A DNA stretch of 64,000 nt from Symbiodinium natans (GCA_905221605.1 CAJNDS010002150.1:259659-323658), one strand, 5' to 3'; shown: positions 41,099 to 50,720, counted from the stretch's first letter. Notes: generated from the sequence alone by a model not told the origin. Numbers and translations: made by a program.

Positions 41099-41194
41099 CT
41101 CGTTTGGGCACATGGGCCTTGCAGGAAGCAGATTGGATTGCTCCCCAGCGATGGCAGCCAGGAGTCCCATCTGCGAACGCTTAGAGGAAGTGGA

Positions 41195-41353
41195 GTTAAC
41201 CCTAAACCCTAAACCCTAAACCCTAAACCCCAAACCCTAAACTCCAAACCCTAAACCCTAAACCCTAAACCCGAAACCCTAAACCCTAAACCCCAAACCC
41301 TAAACCCCAAACCCTAAACCCCAAACCCTAAACCCTGAACCCTATACCCTGAA
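41195..41353. repeat. CCCTAAA / CCCCAAA tract
   Basis: Left bracket of the exon candidate at 41366-41438. Right bracket TTTAGGG at 41457-41515. Confidence 0.9.
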
Positions 41354-41365
41354 CAGCCCCCTCAG

Positions 41366-41438
41366 GACCCAAAAGGTCCATCCGCCGATCACATCGACGA
41401 GGAGCGCAGAGTTCAGGGGACTTCGAAGTCCGCGCGAG
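41366..41438 (+). CDS. candidate plus-strand exon
   Basis: The acceptor CCCCCTCAG precedes 41366 and the donor is CGCGAG followed by GTATTGG. 24 codons, hydrophilic (DPKGPSADHIDEERRVQG...). Splice sites are strong and the minus strand reading is poorer. It lies between CCCTAAA and TTTAGGG arrays. Product unknown. Confidence 0.45.
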
Positions 41439-41726
41439 GTATTGGGGGTTTTGGGGGTTTAGGGTTTAGGGTTTAGGGTTTAGGGTTTAGGGTTTAGGGT
41501 TTAGGGTTTAGGGAGGCTGCTAGGGTATTGGGGTTTAGGATCTTAGGGTCTTGGGGTCTAGGGCTTAGGGGTTTTGGGAGGGTTTGGGGTGTTAGGATGT
41601 TAGGGTTTTTGGGTTTAGGGATGTTAGGGTTTTGGGGTTTAGGATGTGTAGGGTGTTAGGGTTTACGGCTTTGGGGGGGGGGGGGGGGGTTTGGGTTTTT
41701 TGGACTTGGGGATGTCAGGGTTTGAG

Positions 41727-41826
41727 NNNNNNNNNNNNNNNNNNNNNNNNNNNNNNNNNNNNNNNNNNNNNNNNNNNNNNNNNNNNNNNNNNNNNNNNNN
41801 NNNNNNNNNNNNNNNNNNNNNNNNNN
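41727..41826. other. assembly gap (100 N)
   Basis: Exactly 100 N characters, the usual placeholder for a scaffold join of unknown size. It follows a G17 run. Confidence 0.98.
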
Positions 41827-42067
41827 CACTACTGGCTGAGGTCCCGGACATTCCCGGACTCTAGCAACATAAGTGTGCAAAACATACTCGAACAATATAA
41901 CTTTATAATGAGCCGCCAGTCCCAACAGCAACCAACACCCCCCACCCAGGTGTATCTTGATGGGGGTATTCAGGTTCTTATCTTACATGTCTTAAGTCAA
42001 GACTACTTACTTTGGGGGGTCTAGGCAAACCCTGTGCACCCTAACGCGACCCAATCCCTCCCCAAAT

Positions 42068-42140
42068 CCCTACTCTGGAATAAACCCTGGAAAAAATATG
42101 TACTTTTTAGTTATAAGTAGCTAGAATAGGAACCCAGTAT
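42068..42140. repeat. dispersed repeat, copy 1
   Basis: GGAATAAACCCTGG...TGTACTTTTTAGTTATAAGTAGC...AACCCAGTA is similar (about 75 percent by eye) to 51335-51425. Likely a diverged transposable-element fragment. Confidence 0.5.
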
Positions 42141-42147
42141 TTAAAAA

Positions 42148-42258
42148 CATGTGGGTGGTTGTCAAAATTATGGTCCCTTTTGGGGTACCCTAAATATTCG
42201 GTGCCGTATTATAATAGGGATCCAAAAAGGGACCCTAATTTTGACAGCCACCCATGTA
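42148..42258. mobile_element. MITE with GTGGGTGG(T/C)TGTCAAAATTA ends
   Basis: The left arm TGGGTGGTTGTCAAAATTATGG and its complement at the right (42236-42255) match at about 29 of 32 positions. The interior has TCCCTTTTGGGG motifs shared with elements at 2.2 and 58.0 kb. 111 bp, non-coding. Confidence 0.75.
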
Positions 42259-42517
42259 TTAAAGTCTATAGTACTCCGAAACCCAGAAATCCTGAACCCA
42301 AAACAAAGAGCCCCGAGCCGACCCGAGCCCGGCGCCGGCCTCCCTCGCCGGTGTTGACGAGCTTGTTGGCCTCCGGGTTTAGGGTTTAGGGTTTAGGGTT
42401 TAGGGTTTAGGGTTTAGGGTTTAGGGTTTAGGGTTTCGGGTTTAGGGCTTAGGGCTTAGGGCTTAGGGCTCAGGGTTCAGGGTTCAGGGTGCTTTCAAGC
42501 TGCATTTTCCCTGTCAG

Positions 42518-42632
42518 TTCTGTCTGCCACCTCCCCACATCCCTTCGACATTCCCCGCCGCGCACCTGGGAGGAGATTGTGCTGACAACGCCGAAGGAGC
42601 CGCACTTGCGCCCATCAAAAGAGCAGCCATAG
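42518..42632. CDS. candidate exon, both strands open
   Basis: Plus: after TTTTCCCTGTCAG the frame reads ...RTWEEIVLTTPKEPHLRPSK and ends in TAG (42630-42632), which would be a terminal exon. Minus: after CAGCAG (42634-42636) it reads YGCSFDGRKCGSFGVVSTI up to CAG followed by GTGCGC (42566). Both look protein-like. TTTAGGG lies at 42374-42485 on the left. Confidence 0.4.
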
Positions 42633-42839
42633 CCTGCTGCGGGTCCGAGTAGGGTAGGGTAAGGCAGGGCAGGGTAGGTAGGGTAGGTAGGGTAGGAGTA
42701 GCGCTGGCGTTTAATGGTCACAGCCCGTCAAGGCAGGGAGGGTGGGGTAGCCACCTCAGCCAAACACCCTTAAAACCCGAAAAGAGAACGCAGGAACCGG
42801 AAGCCTCCCCTCCCATGATTTTCTGGGGCGCTCAACGCA

Positions 42840-42930
42840 AAAGCCGACTACCAGCTCGACTGGCCCTACAGCGGCAAGGCACCGTGGGCAGAGTCCTCCA
42901 GGAGCTGGATCTGGTACTTCTCGCCTGAGA
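42840..42930. CDS. candidate terminal exon, both strands open
   Basis: Minus: after CTCTCAG, EKYQIQLLEDSAHGALPL then TAG. Plus: after CCCTACAG, RQGTVGRVLQELDLVLLA then TGA. Codon third positions favour G/C in both. No bracket repeats adjoin it. Confidence 0.3.
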
Positions 42931-43544
42931 GAAGTCTCGCGTTCTTGGGGTTGAGGGTTGAGGGTTTGTGGTTCCGAGGGTGTCGGGTTTTCGAGGTCTA
43001 GGGTTCGGGTTCAGAGATTTGGGGCTTCTTGCCGCCGAGGGTGTAGAGGCTCAGGTCTCGGAGTTTCTCGCCGAAACTTTCCAGCCTACATCCAGAGCTC
43101 TGCTTGCTCAGGTCAGCTGAAAGCAACCACCATCCCATAAATCCCTAAAGACCAAACCCCTCAAACCCCCAAAAAAACTCAAATTTCAGCAGCTAAACTC
43201 TCAAAAGCCTACCTACTGCCCCATCCCCGAAGAAGATCGTGACCGAACCGCTGAAAAAAAAAAAACCTACGACCCTCAGAACCCCAGCACGATGTTTAGG
43301 GTTAGGGGTTCATAGGGTTTAGGGTTTGGGGGTTCAATGTTCTCTTGGTTTTATATGGACGAAGCTGAAAACTAGACTCTTTGATGCCGTCCTCTCGCCT
43401 TGTGTGCTAGGACTACCGGGTATGGGCTGCGGATTCTGCCATGAGGGAGGGTTGGGAGGGGGGAGAGGGTTTTGGGCCCCTAAACCCTAAACCCTAAACC
43501 TTAAGCCCTAAACCCTAGACCCTATAAACCCTAAACCGCTGTAG

Positions 43545-43650
43545 GATCGTGAACGACTTCAGGATGTTCTGCGGACAGGGCGGCATATCTCCAAAACGCG
43601 GTGCATGTCGGGCACGCGGCCCCGCATATACCTCGGATGCATGGGGCTGA
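43545..43650 (+). CDS. candidate plus-strand terminal exon
   Basis: The acceptor CGCTGTAG follows a CCCTAAA tract. One base, then 34 codons (IVNDFRMFCGQGGISPKR...) and TGA. Codon third positions are G/C almost throughout. The minus strand is open too (MRGRVPDMHRVLEICRP), but the repeat polarity favours plus. Confidence 0.4.
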
Positions 43651-43681
43651 GCCCTGAACCCTGAGCCAGAAGCCCTACCCC

Positions 43682-43800
43682 TTGGGATGTTCCCCTCTTA
43701 TACTAGCAAGTCCTTAATATGTGGGTTATAATTATAATTATAATTATAATAGGGGATACTAGAATCTGTATCAAGGAAGTATGAGGGGTGAACATCCCAA
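43682..43800. mobile_element. MITE, family 'TTGGGATGTTCCCC' copy 2
   Basis: TTGGGATGTTCCCCTCTTATAC at left, GTATGAGGGGTGAACATCCCAA at right. The interior has a (TTATAA)n-like stretch. The ends match the 23345-23452 element. Confidence 0.75.
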
Positions 43801-44555
43801 CCTACACCAGAGTAGGCCTTCGACTTGGGTGGAAGAGGGCTCTCACTCAACAAATAACTTCCAATGATTCCAGTCCAAACTCCAAGAGCAGCATCTAAAG
43901 ACTTTACACCAGCAGTGCTCTAGAGATACTGGAATATGAGCACAAACCATGGCAGTCAGACAATCCAAGAGCCCCTGCTCTTGCCCTAAACTCCTTAGTA
44001 GGCAGCAATGTTCGGAGCTGGGTTTGCGGGCTTTGGGGCTTGGGGCTTTGCCTTAGCGGGGAGAAAACCTTAAACCTGTCAGTTGCATGCGCCGGGCTTG
44101 TGACACCGAGCCATGGAGATGTGCAAAGACGCCCGGACCTCTAGACCCTTAAGGGCTTATGGGAATTCAAGGTTTCGACAGGGTTTGGGCTTAACTTCAG
44201 GGCGCTTCTGTGCGAACGAAACCCCAGACCCACGGCCCAACTAAGTTCAAACCCAGATGCGAGAGGACCAGGATCATCTTTCCCGGAGCGAATTTTCCGG
44301 ACTCCAAGTCGTCCTCTCTTGGCCATGGGTTTACGATTTACGTGAAGGGATATGAGGTAGGGTATATATTTCTTGTATCCCCAAAAGGACACCAAACATA
44401 TTCACTCACCAATATTAAAAAGGAACCTTCTATACACTCACCAAAAGCAGTAATATATACCCTGGTTCATATATACGTGGTCTAGGGGGCTGAACTACTT
44501 GTAGCGAAGGTTACCAACAGCAGAAACCCAGGCTAGGGGTTCAGGGTTTTGGGGT

Positions 44556-44566
44556 TTTGTTTTTTT

Positions 44567-44597
<31 letters not shown>

Positions 44598-44598
44598 G
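44556..44598. repeat. T run followed by G run
   Basis: TTTTTTTTTTTTTT then about 22 G. Surrounding 44.1-44.9 kb shows no supported gene. Confidence 0.9.
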
Positions 44599-44975
44599 AA
44601 TTCGTTTTTTTGGAGAAAAGGGGCGATCATTTTGTCGAGACGATTTTCCTGCAACAAGCAAAGGGCAGGCTCAGGCATTCTGAGCTTAAGTTCCTCGGGT
44701 TCGGGGCTCAGGACCTAAGATTTCAACCCGCTTAGGGTCTAGCCGTTTAGGGTTTAGGGTTGGAAACAAACAAGGCAAGCAAAATAAAATGAAATGGCCT
44801 GACTGCTTGACCTCAACACCAAGGATTCTAGCGATTTCAGCGCATCCCTGGGTCCTGTGGGTTTAGGGCTTGAACTTTAGGGTTTCGGGCTTAGAGTTAA
44901 GCAACTGCTTAGGGCGTAGGAATGAGAACTGGGCTTTTGGGGCTTTGTTTTTTGATAGGGCTGGCCCAGGGTTAC

Positions 44976-45060
44976 ACGGAAGGGGCAGGCCGGTGGGTGC
45001 TCCTTGATGCAGGTCTCGAGGTGATCCAAGTCGATCACCAGCTCTGGTGTCGCTTCAATC
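44976..45060 (-). CDS. exon of unknown protein
   Basis: The acceptor is CCCCAGAAAG followed by G. One base, then 28 codons with VIDLDHLETCIKEHPPAC, ending CGT before GTAACC. Acidic/basic patterning and codon use look real on the minus strand. The reverse reading (WVLLDAGLEVIQVDHQL) cannot be excluded. The nearest repeats are in the opposite polarity to the usual bracket. Confidence 0.45.
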
Positions 45061-45099
45061 CTTTCTGGGGGATCGCCGCAACCCGTGTAACACTTAGAT

Positions 45100-46850
45100 C
45101 CGAAACCCTCAACCCTATACAAGCCTAGGCTTATTGTAGGGAAGCAGCGGGAACTCAGCAGCGGCGTCTTGTGGGGCGGTCGCTTCGCAAAATATAATAT
45201 TCGACACGTGCCCTTCCCACTCTACACCAATTCCAGGACCACTGAAGTTAGCAACTAGCGCATGGGGCGTCAGGACTCAACGCTGCGGCATGCAGCTAGA
45301 CGATTTTGGATGTTAGCTCTTGGCGAATTTTTGGGAATCGTCGAACGCAAAATGATACTTTAGGTCGATGAAGCGATACCTCACTGTGCTATTTTGGAGT
45401 CAAGATATTGGTTAGGGTTTCGAGGGCTTCACTTTCGAATAAATCGCCGGGCTACTTTCTCCGGCCTTTGGTTCGGGCTTCAAAAATCTCAAAGATCCCC
45501 CTTTGGCCAAACCCCAGACCCCGAACCCCAAAGCCTAAAGACCACATCGTAAATCCCCAACCCCCAAACCCTAAAGGCCCTAAAGAATCCTTGACCTTCA
45601 ACTGCTTGGGGATAGTGTCCCATAGTGCGTTCGCCTCCCTAGAGCCCCCAACCCTCAACCCCCAAACTGCCCTAGGCCCCACTATAACGGGGATTCTCAA
45701 CAAAGCCAAGGCTCCGTATGATCATAGGAGCCCAAAAAAAAACCCAAAATTTCGGGAACCGCCCCAACTGAAAACAAAAACAAAAAGCAATCCCGAGGCA
45801 AAAGTCTGAAGGTTTAAAACTGTCGGCCTCACATGGGGGGGGGGGGCCTAAATTAGGGTTTAGGGTTTAAGAGTTTTTCGGTTCACAGTGCAATGCAGAG
45901 CCTTTTATGTAGGGTGCCCGAAAAGGGCCCACGGTTTAGAGAACCCCTCATAGACAGAAAAACGTATACCCTGGTGGACTTTACCCATGCCTTTCAGGGT
46001 TTGGTGCTGAGGGTTTAGGGTTCGGGTTTAGGATTTAGGGCTTTCCCAAGCATGCCCTGAAAACTCAACACTAAACACTAGCCCCAAAACCTTCTTAGAA
46101 AGGTGCCCTTCGGTGCTCGAAGGGGTTTATCAGGACCCCATGCCCCGTGAGGGCCTAATGTCGGAACGAAAAGGGGGTTTTCAGGGTCGGAGCACAAACG
46201 CTCAATGATGCTTGACCCCGACACCCAGGACCCTACACCCTGAGCCCTAAACCCTAAACCCTAAACCCCTCCAGGGGTCAGAGTAGGGCCTAGGATTCAG
46301 AGATTACACAGCCGCAGAAAGAGAAATTGTGCGCCAAGCAGCAGCTTCAAGGTATTGCCTCAGAAATGTCAGGGTCGCTTCGGGAGACCTAAACCCTAAA
46401 CCCTAACCCCTAAACCCTAATTAAACCCCAAACCCCGCAAGGGTACAGGGATTTCGGGGTGTGCAACCTAATCTAAACCCTGACCCCGCTGGTCATGAAT
46501 GCATCTGTACTCTAAATGGCCGGACGACCGCCGCTTTCCAAACAGGGCTTAGGTTTAGGGCTTAGGATGTAGGGGCTTAAAGTTCATCTTGGAGACCTGG
46601 TCATGACATCAGCCCTGGACAAAGTTTCAAGTGAAGACATAGGCTTCCTCAAACCCTGACCCCTAAACTAAAACCCTGATTAGGGATACCCTACAGTGAC
46701 CCTACTTGTCCATTTCAGAAGAAGGGGACAGCTAACAGACAGAGGCAGGGCTCATAAGCTGGTCTTCACATTGCTGCCTCCTAAGCCCTGCTATTGGGGG
46801 GTCTAGGGAGTTAAGGGCATAGGCTCGAAGGTGTAGGATTTAGGATGAGG
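45100..46850. other. intron-like or intergenic region
   Basis: Decayed heptamer sequence with short CCCTAAA runs (46243-46267, 46388-46420). Frames at 45408-45809 are Pro/Lys-rich repeat derivatives. No gene supported. Confidence 0.5.
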
Positions 46851-46887
46851 GTTTAGGGTTTAGGGTTTAGAGTTTAGGGTTTAGGGC

Positions 46888-46992
46888 TTGAAGTTGTTCA
46901 TGAAGCGCATCCTCAGTGCCGAAGCCCGCCACCAGACAGGCGGAAGGTACAGCGTTGAAAGTGAAGGCGTTGGAGTACACGCGAATCTGATC
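46888..46992 (-). CDS. exon, possibly PPR-like
   Basis: The acceptor is AAACTGAG followed by GAT. 35 codons: DQIRVYSNAFTFNAVPSACL, VAGFGTEDALHEQLQ, then GC donor. FTFNAVPSACLVAG resembles the first helix of a pentatricopeptide repeat (FTYNALISAC pattern), an RNA-binding family abundant in dinoflagellates. One unit is not enough to be sure. The repeat at its 3' side is in reversed polarity. Confidence 0.5.
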
Positions 46993-47004
46993 CTCAGTTT
47001 GGCT

Positions 47005-47100
47005 GGTTCTTAGTAGGGAATGAGGGCCTTCTATAATCCCTTTAAGGGTATAGGTAGGGCCCTCATTGGCCCTCATTCCCTCATTCCCTACGAAGAACCA
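47005..47100. mobile_element. MITE with GGTTCTTAGTAGGGAATGAGG ends
   Basis: GGTTCTTAGTAGGGAATGAGGGCC at left is mirrored by GGCCCTCATTCCC...TACGAAGAACC at right. A related fragment is at 19228-19276. It lies right next to the 46992 acceptor. Confidence 0.65.
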
Positions 47101-47470
47101 GGGGGTTTAAGGTGGCTTTTCAGCTTGCTTTGCTTTGGCGACTCATATAGGGGCCTGAATAATCAAAATAGGGTTTTGGGGGGGGGGGGGGTTATTGTAG
47201 TGCAATTTTACAGGGACCATACGAGATACTATTCGTAATTATTCCGACCCCTATATAAACTCAACCCTAAGTACACTTTTTCCATACCCAAGGAACCAAA
47301 GCTTGAACCACAGAAATGAACCCTAAACCCGAGAGCCCAAAATCCCTAAACACCCCTAAGCAAGTCACGTTCTGGAAACCTAAGCATTGAGCCCAAAGCC
47401 CTCATCCTTAAACAACAAAAGCCTATAAGCCTTAAACCTTAAAGCCTTTGGCAAGCCAAGGTTGGTATGT

Positions 47471-47578
47471 TAGCCCAGTAGCCATATTCAAATAAGGGCA
47501 CCCTCTTTTGGGTTGGTTCCTTGACAAGGGAACCCAGAACCAAAAAAACGGAAAAGGGGAACCACTGGCCTACCGGGG
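47471..47578. mobile_element. MITE, family 'GCCCAGTAACC' copy 4
   Basis: TAGCCCAGTAGCCATATT at left, AACCACTGGCCTACCGGGG at right. Internal motifs are shared with 18732-18843. Confidence 0.6.
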
Positions 47579-47761
47579 TTATGATGCTCTTAAACCCAAC
47601 AAGGGCAAGTTACCTAGAGAGCCCTAAACCCTAGAGGACGCTGTGGGAACGCCCTCCCGAACCCTGCAACTAACTTCAGCAACCCTCAGCCCGAAAGCCC
47701 TTTAAGGTTTAGGGTTTAGGGTTTAGGGCTTAGGGTTTAGGGTGCGTTGCAGTCAGGCGGC

Positions 47762-47825
47762 GACCGTGTCATCAGGAAAAAGAACCTGAGATGTGGTTGT
47801 GTGCGGAGACTGTGGTAACATCCCT
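47762..47825. CDS. candidate exon, both strands open
   Basis: Plus: GCGTTGCAG, then RRRPCHQEKEPEMWLCAET, then GTAACA. Minus: CTCAG, then VLFPDDTVAA and a TGA stop. Plus splice sites are good, but a TTTAGGG tract precedes the acceptor, against the usual polarity. Confidence 0.3.
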
Positions 47826-48098
47826 AGCACACAACCTCGGAAAACTCAGAGATGTGAGGTTCAGGGTCAGGAAAAGGTTATTGGCTTTAGGACTCATGGT
47901 GGGGGGCAGTTACAGAGCGGGCCCCTGATCGCAAAAAACAGATAGCCCGCTGCAGCAGCAACAACTAGCCGATCGATTGCCGGATTATCTGACAATCTGA
48001 CTAGGGTTTAGGGTTTAGGGTTTAGGGTTTTACGGTTTTACGGTTTCAGGGCTACGCAAAGTCACACAATCAGCTCTCAACTTGTGACATGTGCCACT

Positions 48099-48167
48099 TC
48101 AAAAAGAACTGGTGAAGGCCATGTGTTTCAAAGCGGCTGACAGGTCACTGTTTGGGTTCGACAGGAG
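48099..48167 (-). CDS. gene C terminal exon
   Basis: The acceptor is CCGCAGCAG followed by CTC. 22 codons, LLSNPNSDLSAALKHMAF..., then TGA (48099-48101). Phase 0 joins the exon at 48356. This gives the C-terminus of the helical-repeat protein of gene C if the chain is right. Confidence 0.5.
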   Translation of the reverse strand, partial: LLSNPNSDLSAALKHMAFTSSF

Positions 48168-48331
48168 CTGCTGCGGCTTGCGGCTTAGGGCTTTAGGGCG
48201 AGGCTTGCCCAGCGCAAGATGCAGCAAGGCCAGAGCAGGGGATGCTTGAAGAAACCCCTCAACCCGAAACCTCCAAAACCCTAAGCCTTATAAGACCCCT
48301 GAAACCCTAAACTGCCCCCGGAAATCCGAAC

Positions 48332-48356
48332 CGAGGGCTGGCCCCAATTCGCCTCT
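48332..48356 (-). CDS. gene C 25-bp exon
   Basis: The acceptor is CCCGACAG followed by A. One base, then EANWGQPS, then GTTCGG donor. Needed to convert phase 2 of 48452 into phase 0 of 48167. Tentative. Confidence 0.35.
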
Positions 48357-48390
48357 CTGTCGGGGAAAACTTGAAACCTGAAACCGCGAC

Positions 48391-48452
48391 CCCGCGAACC
48401 AGAAGGCCTCCCAAGTATTCTTTTGGAGAACCAGAGAACAGTCATGGGCAGC
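48391..48452 (-). CDS. gene C exon
   Basis: A T-rich tract and CGAG precede 48452, the clearest polypyrimidine tract in the window. 20 codons, AAHDCSLVLQKNTWEAFWFA, plus two bases, then GTCGCGG. Confidence 0.55.
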
Positions 48453-48744
48453 CTCGAAACAAAAAAAACCAGTAACCCAAAGTGCGAAACCCCAAGCCCC
48501 AGACTGCAACCCTCAAACCCTTAAACCACAAATCATCCTAAACTCCAAAAACGCCAAACCCTAAACCCTAAGCCCTAAACTTCTAACCCCAAACCCTGAA
48601 CCCCAAAGTCCAAACCCCAAACCCAAGCCCTACGACTCGAAGACCCTCGAATGTAATGCACCTTAAAGCCCTCTGAACAAGCATATCCTCTGCAACCCAA
48701 AAAGGGAGAGCATGACGTATCCCAAGGGCCTACCCAGTAAACAA

Positions 48745-48832
48745 CCCTAAACCCTAAACCCTAAACCCTAAACCCTAAACCCTAAACCCTAAACCCTAAA
48801 CCCTAAACCCTAAACCCTAAACTAAACCCTAT
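48745..48832. repeat. CCCTAAA array
   Basis: Left bracket of the exon at 48839-48922. The right bracket is the TTTAGGG array at 48930-49055. Confidence 0.95.
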
Positions 48833-48838
48833 ATAAAC

Positions 48839-48922
48839 CTTATGGCCCCAGGCGCCCGCTTCATGGCTTCAAGGCCGAGGCTGATGGCAATGCCCCCACT
48901 GTTCAGCGACAGGGCGTACTTC
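48839..48922 (-). CDS. gene C exon
   Basis: The acceptor is TCAGACAG followed by G. One base, then 27 codons (KYALSLNSGGIAISLGLE...). The donor is either ATAAG followed by GTTTAT or an earlier GC donor at 48846. The earlier one gives phase 0 for the 48452 exon. A plus frame is open as well (ARFMASRPRLMAMPPLF). Confidence 0.55.
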
Positions 48923-48929
48923 CTGTCTG

Positions 48930-49055
48930 AGGGTTTAGGGTTTAGGGTTTAGGGTTTAGGGTTTGGGGTTTAGGGTTTAGGGTTTGGGGTTTAGGGTTTA
49001 GGGTTTAGGGTTTAGGGTTTAGGGTTTAGGGTTTAGGGTTTAGGGTTTAGGGTTC
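48930..49055. repeat. TTTAGGG array
   Basis: About 18 heptamers with two TTTGGGG variants. After it, TTCAGCGACAGGGCGTACTT at about 49052 repeats exon sequence found at 48902-48920, a small duplication of the exon edge across the repeat. Confidence 0.9.
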
Positions 49056-49539
49056 AGCGACAGGGCGTACTTTTTGAGGGCTCGGGTTCAGGACTGAGGG
49101 CTAGGGCTTGGGGTTGGGGTTGAGGGCTTAGGGTTTGGGACTTAGGGTGTGGGGTTGCGGGCTCAGGATTACGGTTGGTGGCTTAGGTTTGGGGTTGAGG
49201 GCACGTGGTTTTGGGGGCTGTTCTGACCTGGGATTGGTAAGCTTGAGAAACGCATTGTAGTACTTCCCTGAGCTTTGGTGTTTCATTGGCTTAAACACCC
49301 AAAATGCATCTTCGTGGGCAGGACCACCGCCCTAAACACCCAAACCCTAAACGGGCGACAGCGCGCCATACATGGAAGGGCCAGGAGAGCCGAAGCAGAC
49401 ACCTGATCTTTTTTGTAGGTTCCGTATGGGAAACTTTGGCTCATAAGGGCGTGCAATGAGAAGTTATACTCGCCATGAGAATAAGGTCCGGGATTCTTAA
49501 GGTAGATCCCCCCTAAACCCGAAACCCTAAACCTTAAAC

Positions 49540-49622
49540 CCCCAGTCCCAATGGACGCCCAGGAGCATTCCAAGGTATTCTGCGAACCATGTCTCGCACT
49601 TGAGGAGGAAGTTGCAGGCTTC
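49540..49622 (-). CDS. gene C exon
   Basis: The acceptor is TTGCACCAG followed by GAA. 27 codons, EACNFLLKCETWFAEYLG..., ending WDW, then two bases and GTTTAAGG (repeat-supplied donor). Rich in aromatic residues and unlikely to be chance. Phase 2 end joins 48922 exactly. Confidence 0.65.
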
Positions 49623-49769
49623 CTGGTGCAAGGGGGTACTGGGAAGACCGAAATCCGAACCCCTAAAGGGTTGCAGGGGCCTACAACATGAGCCCGAAAA
49701 CCCGAGGCCCAATTTCCCAAAAATGCCTTGGCCGCCAAGGGAGAGGGTGGACGTGGTCGTGATATCTAG

Positions 49770-50005
49770 GCCCTAAACCCTAAACCCCAAACCCCAAACC
49801 CCAAACCCCAAACCCCAAACCCTAAACCCTAAACCCCAAGCCCTAAACATCGATCGTAGGGATGATGAGCGACGGCAGTCCTTCTTGGCTTGGTAGCGGT
49901 TGAGCATGTCCTGGAGTGGGCGCCGGAGCGTTTAGAGAGTCTGGGCTTAGGGTTTAGGGTTTAGGGTTCAGGGTTCAGGGTTTAGGGTTTCGGGTTTCGG
50001 GTTTA
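49770..50005. repeat. inverted CCCCAAA / TTTAGGG pair
   Basis: CCCCAAA/CCCTAAA units at 49770-49848 and TTTAGGG/TTTCGGG at 49947-50005 bracket the exon at 49849-49910. Confidence 0.9.
49849..49910 (-). CDS. gene C exon
   Basis: The acceptor is CACTCCAG followed by GAC. DMLNRYQAKKDCRRSSSLRS plus two bases, then GTTTAGGG, another repeat-supplied donor. An internal GA donor after KK would give phase 0 for the 49622 exon. The exact 3' edge is open. Confidence 0.55.
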
Positions 50006-50359
50006 GGGCGGTGCCTCTTCGGGTTTGGGGTTTAAGGTCTTAGGCTCCGAAGCGCGGGTACTACAGAAGACCTGCAAAGAGCCCTCGCTTCTGCAGATTC
50101 CCTCAGAATGCCAGATTCACAAGGCCACTCACCGCTGACGCGCCTTTCAACGCTAAACCTGAGCCCCAAGCGAACCACTGGGCCCTAAGCTCCGTCCCAA
50201 AACAAGCCCGAAAACGGAAGGAACCCCCCCATAATAAGGCTGGGACCCTGAGGGGTCCTCGTCCATGATGAGCTGAATGTTTCGCATCCCGGCTTTCTTG
50301 GGGATGTCCACAAGCCGTCCCTTCACCTCCGCAGACTGCTTTCTGTAAAATGAGTATGC

Positions 50360-50640
50360 AAACCCTAAACCCTATACCCTAAACCCTAAAAACCCTAAAC
50401 CCTAAACCCTGAACCCTAAACCCCAAACCCTAAACCCTAACCCCCCAACCCCTGCACCCCTACTCAAGCCGAATTAAACCCTCAACTAACGCTGAACCCG
50501 TAATTAAACGCCTGAATCGAAACCCAAACCCAAAACTAAACCCTACGTACTCTGTCTTAACACAGCCCCTTGCACCCTAAACCCTAAACCCCAAACCCCA
50601 AACCCTAGACCCCAGACCCTAGACCAAAAACCCTAATCCC
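50360..50640. repeat. CCCTAAA tracts
   Basis: Arrays at 50360-50450 and 50575-50640 (with CCCCAAA and CCCTAGA variants). The right-hand TTTAGGG bracket is at 50748-50792. Confidence 0.9.
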
Positions 50641-50647
50641 TTCCAGC

Positions 50648-50720
50648 TGCAGCCCGCGGCGCAGTTAGCTCCTCGGCAGAGCTCGCCCCTGTGCTTTCCG
50701 AGTCCACGTCCGCGGCGCAC
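50648..50720 (-). CDS. gene C exon, acidic linker
   Basis: The acceptor is CCCCCCAG followed by G. One base, then 24 codons, CAADVDSESTGASSAEEL..., then GCTGGA (GC donor). Phase 2 start matches TT of the 52643 exon, giving ...STIL-CAADVDSE. Phase 0 end matches 49910. Confidence 0.65.

Noticed and set aside
41632-42024. Frames spanning the N run
   Set aside because: They cross 100 unknown bases and are translated as X; not evidence for a gene.
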